A DNA stretch of 5,918 nucleotides from Sphingomonas bacterium (GTDB taxonomy: Bacteria > Pseudomonadota > Alphaproteobacteria > Sphingomonadales > Sphingomonadaceae), in assembly GCF_903643065.1 (NCBI RefSeq), contig NZ_CAHJWX010000143.1:1-5918 (forward strand), in the 5' to 3' direction. The notes below the pieces were generated by a model. It saw nothing but the letters and a program-made list of their open reading frames with translations. It was not told the DNA's origin and did not search any database. Below are positions 1 through 5,918 of the stretch, in pieces. Each line of letters opens with the position of its first letter. Within the stretch, counting starts at the first letter, position 1. A program made the translations under genes and the position numbers.

Positions 1-167
1 CGGTGATCGACGCCGCCGCCGCGCGCGACGCCGGCGCGCTAACCGTGCGCTTCCGCAAGAACGAGACGGTTGCCGTCGTGGTTGAGGACGATGACGGCGC
101 CCGGTATGCCCGCGTCAAGTCCACCCGCGCGCGCCCCGCCGCGCCGGGCCAGGCGACCCTGTTCTGA
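1..167 (+). CDS. xseA: Exodeoxyribonuclease VII large subunit, C-terminal fragment (probable)
   Basis: The reading frame with codons starting at position 3 stays open from the left edge to a TGA at 165-167, giving the last 54 residues of a protein whose start lies outside the window. The fragment has a short strand segment (GALTVRF at residues 11-17), then an Ala/Pro/Arg-rich linker and the tail APGQATLF. This arrangement and the ending resemble XseA proteins of sphingomonads as I remember them. XseA is the large subunit of exodeoxyribonuclease VII, a cytoplasmic nuclease that degrades single-stranded DNA in both directions together with several small XseB subunits and takes part in mismatch repair and recombination. 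The nuclease core is not visible here, so the call rests on the C-terminal tail and on the DUF2093 gene 13 bases downstream, a known alphaproteobacterial neighbour of xseA. No catalytic residue can be checked. Confidence 0.68.
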   Translation, partial: VIDAAAARDAGALTVRFRKNETVAVVVEDDDGARYARVKSTRARPAAPGQATLF

Positions 168-168
168 C

Positions 169-172
169 GAGG
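169..172 (+). promoter_or_regulatory. Ribosome binding site of the DUF2093 gene
   Basis: GAGG begins one base after the stop codon of the upstream gene (165-167) and ends eight bases before the ATG at 181. It supports 181 as the start and suggests that ribosomes finishing the upstream gene could reinitiate here. A second in-frame ATG at 187 would sit 14 bases from this site and fits less well. Confidence 0.65.
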
Positions 173-180
173 CCACGCCC

Positions 181-381
181 ATGCTGATGTCCAACACCGA
201 CCGGCCCGCGCGGCTGCATTACGGCCCTAACGGCTTCCGGGTGCTGACGCCCGGCGACCATGTCCGCTGCGCGGCGTCGGGCGCGCGCATCCCGCTGGAC
301 TCGTTGCGTTATTGGAACGTGCGGACGCAGGAAGCCTATGCCTCCGCCGCGATCGCCAGCGAGGCGATGCGCCCGCGCTGA
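181..381 (+). CDS. DUF2093 domain-containing protein
   Basis: This is a complete 66-residue protein of unknown function, recognised as DUF2093, a small family found mainly in alphaproteobacteria. Nearly the whole protein is the domain: an N-terminal RLHYGPNGFRVLTPGDHV stretch, a CAASGARIPL segment around residues 33-42, then the hallmark LRYWNV and a QEAYASA helix start. The single cysteine (near residue 33) followed by SGxxIPL and RYW looks like half of a zinc-knuckle fold, but one Cys cannot bind a metal alone, so any metal role is speculation. There is no signal peptide or membrane segment, so it should be cytoplasmic. The ATG at 181 is chosen because of the GAGG at 169-172; the frame is open further upstream, but that part overlaps the preceding gene and looks unlike protein. 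It lies 13 bases behind the probable xseA and is probably cotranscribed with it. Confidence 0.85.
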   Translation: MLMSNTDRPARLHYGPNGFRVLTPGDHVRCAASGARIPLDSLRYWNVRTQEAYASAAIASEAMRPR

Positions 382-390
382 GGCGATGCG
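361..390 (+). repeat. 11-bp direct repeat across the DUF2093 stop codon
   Basis: GAGGCGATGCG occurs at 361-371 and again at 380-390, a period of 19 bases. The first copy codes for the end of the DUF2093 protein; the second overlaps its TGA (379-381) and runs into the spacer. It may be a small local duplication or chance in GC-rich DNA. No function can be assigned. Confidence 0.45.
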
Positions 391-422
391 GACGTCGGCG
401 TGGGCCTGATCTGTGTTGCAGG

Positions 423-441
423 CGGGTGACAGGGTCGCCCG
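423..441 (+). other. Stem-loop after the DUF2093 gene, possible weak terminator
   Basis: Positions 423-430 (CGGGTGAC) can pair with 434-441 (GTCGCCCG) around a three-base AGG loop: eight pairs, one of them a U-G wobble in RNA. It lies 41 bases after the DUF2093 stop. No T-run follows (the next bases are AAAGTACG), so it is not a canonical rho-independent terminator. It could protect the 3' end of the xseA-DUF2093 message or be coincidental in GC-rich sequence. Confidence 0.3.
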
Positions 442-549
442 AAAGTACGTCGGGAAAGTTTCGACAGGTTTACAGTATCTTCGCAGGCCAGCATTCCAGG
501 CGTCGAAGTTCCGGCGACACCACTACGTCGGTCGGAGCCGATCATTCCA

Positions 550-566
550 CCGGCGGCCACCGCCGG
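550..566 (+). other. Perfect 7-bp inverted repeat in the receptor leader
   Basis: CCGGCGG at 550-556 and CCGCCGG at 560-566 form a perfect, all-GC seven-pair stem with a three-base CCA loop. It ends 12 bases before the GAGGA ribosome binding site and takes in the first two bases of an earlier GGGAGG (565-570). If the transcript starts upstream, this would be a stable hairpin next to the ribosome landing area and could affect message stability or translation. On DNA it could instead be a protein-binding palindrome. No T-run follows, so it is not a terminator. Confidence 0.45.
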
Positions 567-578
567 GAGGCTGCACGC

Positions 579-583
579 GAGGA
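579..583 (+). promoter_or_regulatory. Ribosome binding site that decides the GTG start of the receptor
   Basis: GAGGA ends seven bases before GTG at 591-593. This spacing, together with a typical signal peptide starting at that GTG, fixes the receptor start. The same frame is open upstream to position 312, but that extension overlaps the DUF2093 gene and reads as non-coding. Confidence 0.75.
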
Positions 584-590
584 CTGTTCA

Positions 591-3500
591 GTGACCAACC
601 TGTCTTCTACCCGCAAGCTGCTCCGCGGGTCCACCGCGCTTCAGGCGATCGCGCTGTTGGGTGCCAGCATCGGCCTGGCCGCGATCGCCGCGCCGGCCTC
701 GGCGCAGGACTATACGTCCGGCGCGATCAGCGGCTCGGTCGCCTCGGCCGACAACGCGCCGGTCGCGAACGCGACGGTGACGTTGCGATCCCAGGCGCAG
801 AACCAGACCCGCACGTTCCAGACGACGGGCAGCGGCAGCTTCAACGCGACCGGTCTGGCGCCGGGCAACTATGACGTCACGGTCCGCGCGGACGGTTACC
901 GCGACACGACTGGGACGATCAGCGTCGTCGCGGCGCAGGAGAATGCGGTGCGCCTGACGCTGGTCAGCACCAGCGCCCCGGCCGAGGTCGTCGTCACCGG
1001 TGCCCGCGTGCGCCAGGATTTCACCAAGACCACCACCGGCCTCAACATCGATGTGCCCGGCACCACGTCGCAGATCGCGCTGCCGCGTTCCGCCACCGCG
1101 CTGACGCTGCTGGCGCCGGGAACGGTGTTGGGAGTCGCGGGCTTCACGACGTCCAATGGTGAGCGCGTGCCGTCGGTCGGCGGTTCGTCGGTGTCGGAGA
1201 ACGCCTATTACATCAACGGCCTGAACATCACGAACCCGGACACCTATGTGGGCGGCGCCAAGGTGCCGTTTGACTTCTACAAGTCGTTCGACGTGCAGAC
1301 CGGCGGCTATGCGGCCGAGTTCGGGCGCGCGACGGGCGCGGTGCTCAACGCGACCACCAAGTCGGGCACCAACACGCCGTTCATGGCGATCCACGCCAAT
1401 TTCCAGCCCCAGCAATTGAAATCCCATCAGAAGAACGTCGGCGCGGTGGACGGACCGGTGTCGATCGGCGCGCTGGCGCGCGACGACAGCACGCAGGTCG
1501 CGCTGGAGGCAGGCGGCGCGCTGATCAAGGATCACGTGTTCCTCTACGGCCTGTTGCAGACCAACGCGCAGATCACGGAGCGCGCGTTCGGGCTGGCGGG
1601 AACGTATGAGCGCGACGTCACCAACGACCCGTTCTACGGCGGCAAGGCGGACGTCTACTTCACGCCGACGCAGCATGCGGAGTTCACCTATTTCAACACG
1701 TCGTCGCACACGCGCATCACCAACTTCGCGTTCACGCCGAACGCGGCGTTCAACGGCGGTACGATCGGCAACGTCACCGGTGTCGAGGATCAGAAGACCG
1801 GCGGCGTGAACTATGTCGGACGGTATACGGGCAGCATCACTGATTTCTTCCAGATTTCGGCCGCCTATGGCTTGAATAAGGACGCGAACAACCTTTCCCC
1901 GACCGATCCCGCTTCCTACTATGTGCGCGATCAGCGCGCCGCCACTTCGCCAACCGGCACCACGACGACGCGCATCATCTCGACCCTTCAGCCATTCCAG
2001 GGAAACACGATTGATGCGACGCGCCGCCGGTTTTACCGCGTGGATGGCGATCTTCGACTGGAGTTGCTCGGCCGGCATCATTTCCGCTTCGGCTTCGACA
2101 ACGAGGATCTGAGCGAAAGCAAGATCAACGCGCTGAACGGCACGTTGCCGATCCGCTACACCTACGCGAACTCGGGCGTGCAGCTGCTGTATGAGCGGCT
2201 GGGCGGCAACGTGTCCGGACGTGATCGCGCCTACTATCTGCAGGACTCGTGGGAGCCGCTGACCGGCCTGACCCTGAACCTCGGCGTGCGTGACGACGAG
2301 TTCAACCAGAAGAACCTCTCGGGTCAGAAGTATCTCGACTTCAAGAGCAACTTCGCCGCACGGGCGGGCTTCAGCTTCGTCCCGGGCGGCGACTCCAAGT
2401 TCCGGTTCACCGGCAACTATGGTCGTTATTTCATCCCGCCGGCGATGAACCTCGGGTTCCGCGGCCGCGATCTGTATTTCGCCGAGTATTTCAACTACCC
2501 CGGCGTGACGAACGGCACGCAGGCTGGCGGGCAGACGCAGACGGCCGCGAACACCGCAGCGTCCGGGGCGTTCCGCACCGATCCGGTGACCGGCCTGCCG
2601 TTGCTGGCATTGGGGTCGGCGCAGACCAATCGCGCGGGGTCGGGCTACGCCTCGACCTGCCCGACCAGCCTCGCCGCCGCGCCGGGCGCGCCGGTCAACG
2701 GCGCCGCGACCTGCCTCATCTACGGCGCGGGCGTGCAGGATCCTGCCTTCGCGAAGGTCGCGCCGGGAACCAAGGCGACCTATGAGGACGAGTTCCTCGC
2801 CAGCGCCCGCTTCCAGTTCACCAATCTGATCTCGGTCGGGCTGACCGGCACCTACCGCAAACTGTCGCGTGTGTCGGAAGATACCGACTTCGCGCCGATC
2901 ATCGCGACCGCGTTGAATTGCGGGGCGACCGGCCAGACCGGCACGGCGGCGCAGTGCAACTTCTACACCAACAACTCGGCCTATTACATCTACAACCCGG
3001 GTTCCTCGACCGTGAAGCTGGTGGACTTCACCAATGCCGGCACGGTGTTCACCCTGACGGGCCAGACCTTCCCGAAGCCGCGCCGTACCTATGAAGCGGT
3101 GTCGATCGACTTCAAGCATGCCGATAACGGGGTGTTCTCGCTGCAGGGTTCGGTGACGCTGTCGCGCCTGAAGGGCAATAGCGAAGGTACGGTCAAGTCT
3201 GACGCCGGCAACACCGCGCAGACGGACGCCGGCTCGACGCAGGATTATGACTATCTGGGCCTGACCGATTACAGCAACGGCATCCTGCCCAACAATCATA
3301 CCTGGATCATCAAGGCGTTCGGGTCGGTCCACGTCACGCCGAAGTTCATCCTGGGCACCGATATCCAGGTCGTGTCGCCGACCTTCGGGTCGTGCGAGGG
3401 TTTCCACCCGACCGATCCCAATGCCGCCGGCTATGGCTCGTCCAGTTTTTATTGCGCGACGGGCGCGCTCAACGCGGCGGGCTATTACACCGCGACGGCA

Positions 3501-3785
3501 CCGTCGCCGCGCGGCACGGGGCTGAAGTCGCAATGGCAGAAGACGATCGATCTGTCGGCGCGCTACACGCTGCCGTTCGGTAACGATCACATCCTGGTGC
3601 GTGGGGACGTGTTCAACGTCTTCAACTCGCGCGCGGTGGCGCAGACCTATAATCAGCACGAGCTGACCAAGATCGATGCGACCGCGACCGCGCCGGCGCA
3701 ATATCAGCCCGATCCGCTCTACGGCACGGCGACGGCGTACACGCAGCCGCGCTACGCCCGCCTCGGGTTCGACATCACCTTCTGA
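591..3785 (+). CDS. TonB-dependent receptor, Oar-like, with carboxypeptidase regulatory-like domain
   Basis: This is a complete 1064-residue outer-membrane receptor that should import a scarce nutrient using energy passed on by TonB-ExbB-ExbD. In order: a signal peptide (residues 1-38: basic RKLLR, hydrophobic core, likely cut at ASA/QD); a carboxypeptidase-regulatory-like beta-sandwich (about 43-125, with SGSVASADNAPVANATVTL and GLAPGNYDVTV); a TonB-box-like EVVVTG (132-137); the plug (about 140-265, with YYINGLNITNP and GGYAAEFGRATGAVLNATTKSGT); then a beta-barrel of about 800 residues ending in the terminal phenylalanine expected for BAM-dependent insertion (GFDITF). This order is typical of Oar-like receptors, common in sphingomonads. 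Only six cysteines occur in the whole protein, in three close pairs (690/708, 777/789, 935/955), probably disulfides in outer loops. It starts with GTG, is preceded by its own spacer and followed by a strong terminator, so it looks monocistronic. The substrate cannot be told: no neighbouring enzyme or regulator points to one. Confidence 0.95.
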   Translation: MTNLSSTRKLLRGSTALQAIALLGASIGLAAIAAPASAQDYTSGAISGSVASADNAPVANATVTLRSQAQNQTRTFQTTGSGSFNATGLAPGNYDVTVRADGYRDTTGTISVVAAQENAVRLTLVSTSAPAEVVVTGARVRQDFTKTTTGLNIDVPGTTSQIALPRSATALTLLAPGTVLGVAGFTTSNGERVPSVGGSSVSENAYYINGLNITNPDTYVGGAKVPFDFYKSFDVQTGGYAAEFGRATGAVLNATTKSGTNTPFMAIHANFQPQQLKSHQKNVGAVDGPVSIGALARDDSTQVALEAGGALIKDHVFLYGLLQTNAQITERAFGLAGTYERDVTNDPFYGGKADVYFTPTQHAEFTYFNTSSHTRITNFAFTPNAAFNGGTIGNVTGVEDQKTGGVNYVGRYTGSITDFFQISAAYGLNKDANNLSPTDPASYYVRDQRAATSPTGTTTTRIISTLQPFQGNTIDATRRRFYRVDGDLRLELLGRHHFRFGFDNEDLSESKINALNGTLPIRYTYANSGVQLLYERLGGNVSGRDRAYYLQDSWEPLTGLTLNLGVRDDEFNQKNLSGQKYLDFKSNFAARAGFSFVPGGDSKFRFTGNYGRYFIPPAMNLGFRGRDLYFAEYFNYPGVTNGTQAGGQTQTAANTAASGAFRTDPVTGLPLLALGSAQTNRAGSGYASTCPTSLAAAPGAPVNGAATCLIYGAGVQDPAFAKVAPGTKATYEDEFLASARFQFTNLISVGLTGTYRKLSRVSEDTDFAPIIATALNCGATGQTGTAAQCNFYTNNSAYYIYNPGSSTVKLVDFTNAGTVFTLTGQTFPKPRRTYEAVSIDFKHADNGVFSLQGSVTLSRLKGNSEGTVKSDAGNTAQTDAGSTQDYDYLGLTDYSNGILPNNHTWIIKAFGSVHVTPKFILGTDIQVVSPTFGSCEGFHPTDPNAAGYGSSSFYCATGALNAAGYYTATAPSPRGTGLKSQWQKTIDLSARYTLPFGNDHILVRGDVFNVFNSRAVAQTYNQHELTKIDATATAPAQYQPDPLYGTATAYTQPRYARLGFDITF

Positions 3786-3812
3786 TCCCGACGGATCGAT
3801 CAGACATGCGAG

Positions 3813-3840
3813 GGGGGCGAGGGCGACCTCGCCCCCTTTT
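3813..3840 (+). terminator. Rho-independent terminator of the receptor gene
   Basis: GGGGGCGAGG (3813-3822) pairs perfectly with CCTCGCCCCC (3827-3836) around a GCGA loop, which is of the very stable GNRA class, and TTTT (3837-3840) follows. The stem begins 27 bases after the receptor stop. On the plus strand this is a textbook intrinsic terminator. Read from the other side it also lies after the clpB stop, but no T-run follows the stem on the minus strand, so it should work mainly for the receptor; it may still hold up transcription coming from clpB. Confidence 0.9.
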
Positions 3841-3851
3841 CGCTGTCCGCC

Positions 3852-5918
3852 TCAACCCACCGTTAGCGCCAGCTTCCCGTCACCCTCGTCCACCGCCACG
3901 GTCGCGCCGTCCTTCACCGCGCCGCGCAGGATCAGGTCCGCCAGCGGGTCCTGCAGGTGGCGTTGCACCGCGCGCTTGAGCGGTCGCGCGCCGTACACCG
4001 GGTCATAGCCGACCCGCCCGAGCCAGGCGCGGGCCGCGTCCGTTAGGTCGAGCCGCACCTTCCGCTCGGCCAGCAGCTTGCCGACGCGGGCGACCTGTAT
4101 GTCGACGATCGGGCCCATGTCGGCCTGCCCCAGCCGGTGGAACAGGATCACCTCGTCCAGCCGGTTGAGGAACTCCGGGCGGAAATGGCCGCGCACGATC
4201 TCCATCACCTGCGGCTCGACGGCGCCCACGTCCTGTCCCTCGTCCAGCGACGCGAGATGCTGCGAGCCCAGATTGGAGGTCAGGATGATGAGCGTGTTGG
4301 TGAAATCCACCGTGCGCCCCTGGCCGTCGGTCAGCCGGCCGTCGTCGAGCACCTGGAGCAGCACGTTGAAGACATCGCCATGCGCCTTCTCCACCTCGTC
4401 GAACAGGATGACCTGATACGGCCGCCGCCGCACCGCCTCGGTCAGCACGCCGCCCTCTTCGTAGCCGACATAGCCCGGCGGCGCGCCGATCAGCCGCGCC
4501 ACCGCGTGCTTCTCCATGAACTCGCTCATGTCGATCCGCACCATCGCGGCGGCATCGTCGAACAGGAACTCGGCCAGCGCCTTGGTCAGCTCGGTCTTGC
4601 CCACGCCCGTCGGCCCCAGGAACAGGAACGAGCCCAGCGGCCGGTTCGGGTCCTGCAACCCCGCGCGCGCGCGGCGCACCGCCGTCGACACCGCGCGCAC
4701 CGCGTCGCGCTGCCCGATCACGCGCCGGCCGATCGCGTCCTCCATGCCGAGCAGCTTCTCGCGCTCGCCCTCCAGCATCCGGTCGACCGGGATGCCCGTC
4801 CAGCGCGCGACCACCCCGGCGATGTCCTCCGCCGTCACCTCCTCGCGCAGCATCGCGCCCGCCTGCGCCGCATCGGCTTCCGCGATCTGTTTCCCCAGCG
4901 CCGGGATGGTGCCGTAGGACAGCTCGCCGGCGCGCGCGAGATCGCCCGCGCGTTGCGCCTGTTCCAGCTGGAGCCGCGCCGCATCGAGCTGCTCGGCCAG
5001 CCGCGCGCCGGCGGCGATCTTGTCCTTGTCCGCCTGCCAGCGCACCGTTAGCGCCGCCGACTGTTCCTCCAGCCGGGCCAGATCGGCCTCCAGCGTCGCC
5101 AGCCGATCCTTCGAGGCGGCGTCCAGCTCCTTCTTCAGCGCCTCGCGCTCGATCTTGAGCTGGATGATCCGCCGGTCGAGATTCTCGATCTCCTCGGGCT
5201 TGCTCTCCACCTCCATGCGCAGCCGCGACGCCGCCTCGTCCATCAGGTCGATCGCCTTGTCGGGGAGGAAGCGGTCGGTGATGTAGCGGTTCGACAGCGT
5301 CGCCGCCGCCACCAGCGCGCCGTCGGTGATGCGCACGCCATGGTGCAGCTCGTATTTCTCCTTCAGCCCGCGCAGGATCGACACGGTGTCCGCCACCGTC
5401 GGCTCGCCCACGAACACCGGCTGGAAGCGCCGCTGCAACGCCGGGTCCTTCTCGACATGCTTGCGATACTCGTCGAGCGTGGTCGCGCCGACGCAATGCA
5501 ACTCGCCACGCGCGAGCGCGGGCTTGAGCAGGTTGCCCGCGTCCATCGCGCCCTCCGATTTGCCGGCGCCGATCAGCTGATGCATCTCGTCGATGAACAG
5601 CACGATGTCGCCGGCGGCGGCCTTGACCTCGTCGAGCACGCCCTTGAGCCGCTCCTCGAACTCGCCACGATATTTGGCGCCCGCGATCAGCGCCCCCAGG
5701 TCGAGCGACATCAGCCGCCGGTCCTTGAGCGTGTCGGGCACGTCGCCATTGGCGATGCGCAGCGCCAGGCCTTCCGCGATCGCCGTCTTGCCCACGCCCG
5801 GCTCGCCGATCAGCGCCGGGTTGTTCTTCGTGCGGCGCGCGAGGATCTGGATGGTGCGGCGGATCTCCTCGTCGCGGCCGATGACGGGGTCGAGCTTGCC
5901 GTCGCGCGCCGCCTGCGT
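3852..5918 (-). CDS. clpB: ATP-dependent chaperone ClpB (protein disaggregase), N-terminus cut by window edge
   Basis: The minus-strand frame is open from the right edge to a stop at 3852-3854, giving 688 residues. ClpB is usually about 860 residues, so roughly 170 (the N domain and its linker) lie outside. ClpB is a hexameric cytoplasmic AAA+ machine that, with DnaK-DnaJ-GrpE, pulls proteins out of aggregates. In residues of the visible part: NBD1 has Walker A GEPGVGKT (38-45; DNA 5784-5807), pore loop KYRGEFE (82-88), Walker B LFIDE ending at 111, and arginine finger pair QRRF near 162-165. A coiled-coil middle domain (about 248-350) includes [18 protein letters not shown]2 has Walker A GPTGVGKT (435-442; DNA 4593-4616), pore loop GYVGYEE (482-488), Walker B ILFDE ending at 508, sensor-1 Asn 549, arginine finger in FLNRLD (Arg 586) and sensor-2 GARPLKR (643-649). 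The long middle domain and the absence of an IGF/IGL ClpP-binding tripeptide distinguish it from ClpA and ClpC. All catalytic motifs are intact. Its promoter, usually heat-shock controlled, is outside. It converges on the receptor gene with a 66-base spacer. Confidence 0.98.
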   Translation of the reverse strand, partial: TQAARDGKLDPVIGRDEEIRRTIQILARRTKNNPALIGEPGVGKTAIAEGLALRIANGDVPDTLKDRRLMSLDLGALIAGAKYRGEFEERLKGVLDEVKAAAGDIVLFIDEMHQLIGAGKSEGAMDAGNLLKPALARGELHCVGATTLDEYRKHVEKDPALQRRFQPVFVGEPTVADTVSILRGLKEKYELHHGVRITDGALVAAATLSNRYITDRFLPDKAIDLMDEAASRLRMEVESKPEEIENLDRRIIQLKIEREALKKELDAASKDRLATLEADLARLEEQSAALTVRWQADKDKIAAGARLAEQLDAARLQLEQAQRAGDLARAGELSYGTIPALGKQIAEADAAQAGAMLREEVTAEDIAGVVARWTGIPVDRMLEGEREKLLGMEDAIGRRVIGQRDAVRAVSTAVRRARAGLQDPNRPLGSFLFLGPTGVGKTELTKALAEFLFDDAAAMVRIDMSEFMEKHAVARLIGAPPGYVGYEEGGVLTEAVRRRPYQVILFDEVEKAHGDVFNVLLQVLDDGRLTDGQGRTVDFTNTLIILTSNLGSQHLASLDEGQDVGAVEPQVMEIVRGHFRPEFLNRLDEVILFHRLGQADMGPIVDIQVARVGKLLAERKVRLDLTDAARAWLGRVGYDPVYGARPLKRAVQRHLQDPLADLILRGAVKDGATVAVDEGDGKLALTVG

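Larger units (their letters stand above)
382..590 (+). promoter_or_regulatory. Spacer and presumed promoter region of the TonB-dependent receptor gene
   Basis: This 209-base stretch separates the DUF2093 gene from the receptor start and has no credible gene of its own. Because the spacing is large and the functions unrelated, the receptor promoter is expected here. I could not find a convincing pair of -35 and -10 boxes. TCGACA at 461-466 matches five of six bases of a -35 box but has no suitable -10 at the normal spacing, and TATCTT at 476-481 is a weak -10 without a partner. The palindrome GAAAGTTTC at 454-462 could be half of an operator but is too short to claim. Two hairpins and the ribosome binding site in this stretch are listed separately. 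Confidence 0.45.

Noticed and set aside
70..180. An upstream extension of the DUF2093 gene starting at position 70.
   Set aside because: This part overlaps the probable xseA coding sequence, reads as Pro/Ala/Arg-rich low complexity, and would ignore the ribosome binding site at 169-172.
386..409. A seven-codon frame (MRTSAWA) after the DUF2093 stop, considered as a leader peptide.
   Set aside because: It is too short, has no residue run suggesting attenuation, and is far from the receptor start.
492..549. CATTCCA occurring twice (492-498 and 543-549), considered as paired operator sites.
   Set aside because: Seven bases twice in a 200-base spacer is easily chance, and no palindromic partner or promoter is placed to use them.
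312..590. An upstream extension of the receptor frame starting at 312.
   Set aside because: It overlaps the DUF2093 gene, does not look like protein, and would bury the signal peptide inside the chain. The GTG at 591 has a good ribosome binding site and starts a proper signal peptide.
588..3701. A 1037-codon open frame on the minus strand, opposite the TonB-dependent receptor.
   Set aside because: Its codons are exact reverse complements of the receptor codons, so a stop appears only where the receptor uses TTA, CTA or TCA, which this GC-rich genome nearly avoids. The translation is very Arg-rich, has no recognisable domain, and the opposite strand is a clear receptor.
4137..5051. A 304-codon plus-strand open frame opposite clpB.
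   Set aside because: It is an antisense shadow of GC-rich clpB codons, rich in Arg, His and Gln, without a recognisable fold.
4003..5496. A 497-codon minus-strand open frame overlapping clpB.
   Set aside because: It is an out-of-frame reading of clpB, with an Arg/Gly/Ala-rich low-complexity translation and no domain, while the clpB frame carries all AAA+ motifs intact.
5560..5594. The ClpB Walker B segment reads [11 protein letters not shown] rather than the more familiar IDELHTMVGAG, considered as a functional change.
   Set aside because: The catalytic Asp-Glu pair is intact and the differing positions vary in the family, so this is ordinary sequence divergence.

Overview
The window looks like ordinary chromosomal DNA from a GC-rich alphaproteobacterium, most likely a sphingomonad (Sphingomonas or a close relative). 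The evidence is strong GC bias at third codon positions, near absence of TTA/CTA codons, a DUF2093 gene right behind what appears to be the end of xseA, a large Oar-type TonB-dependent receptor with an EVVVTG box, and an alphaproteobacterial-style ClpB. The assignment rests on recalled family resemblance, not on a database search.

Layout, left to right. Positions 1-167 (+) hold the last 54 codons of a gene that best fits exodeoxyribonuclease VII large subunit (xseA). A 66-residue DUF2093 protein follows at 181-381 (+); its ribosome binding site lies just after the xseA stop, so the two probably share a transcript. Positions 382-590 are non-coding and contain two short hairpins, an 11-bp direct repeat across the DUF2093 stop, and the ribosome binding site of the next gene. 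Positions 591-3785 (+) encode a complete 1064-residue TonB-dependent outer-membrane receptor that starts with GTG. It has a signal peptide, a carboxypeptidase-regulatory-like domain, a plug and a long beta-barrel with three local cysteine pairs. A strong rho-independent terminator with a GCGA tetraloop (3813-3840) ends it. From 3852 to the right edge, the minus strand carries ClpB, convergent with the receptor and missing its N-terminal part because the window ends.

The genes do not form one pathway. xseA/DUF2093 is a DNA-repair gene with a conserved companion of unknown function. The receptor is a stand-alone nutrient-uptake gene whose substrate the window does not reveal. ClpB is the heat-shock disaggregase. 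I found no phage genes, insertion sequence, CRISPR array, tRNA or rRNA, toxin-antitoxin pair or defence system. No undescribed biological system is evident. The points most worth a second look are the paired cysteines of the receptor, the hairpin just upstream of its ribosome binding site, and the xseA-DUF2093 pairing.
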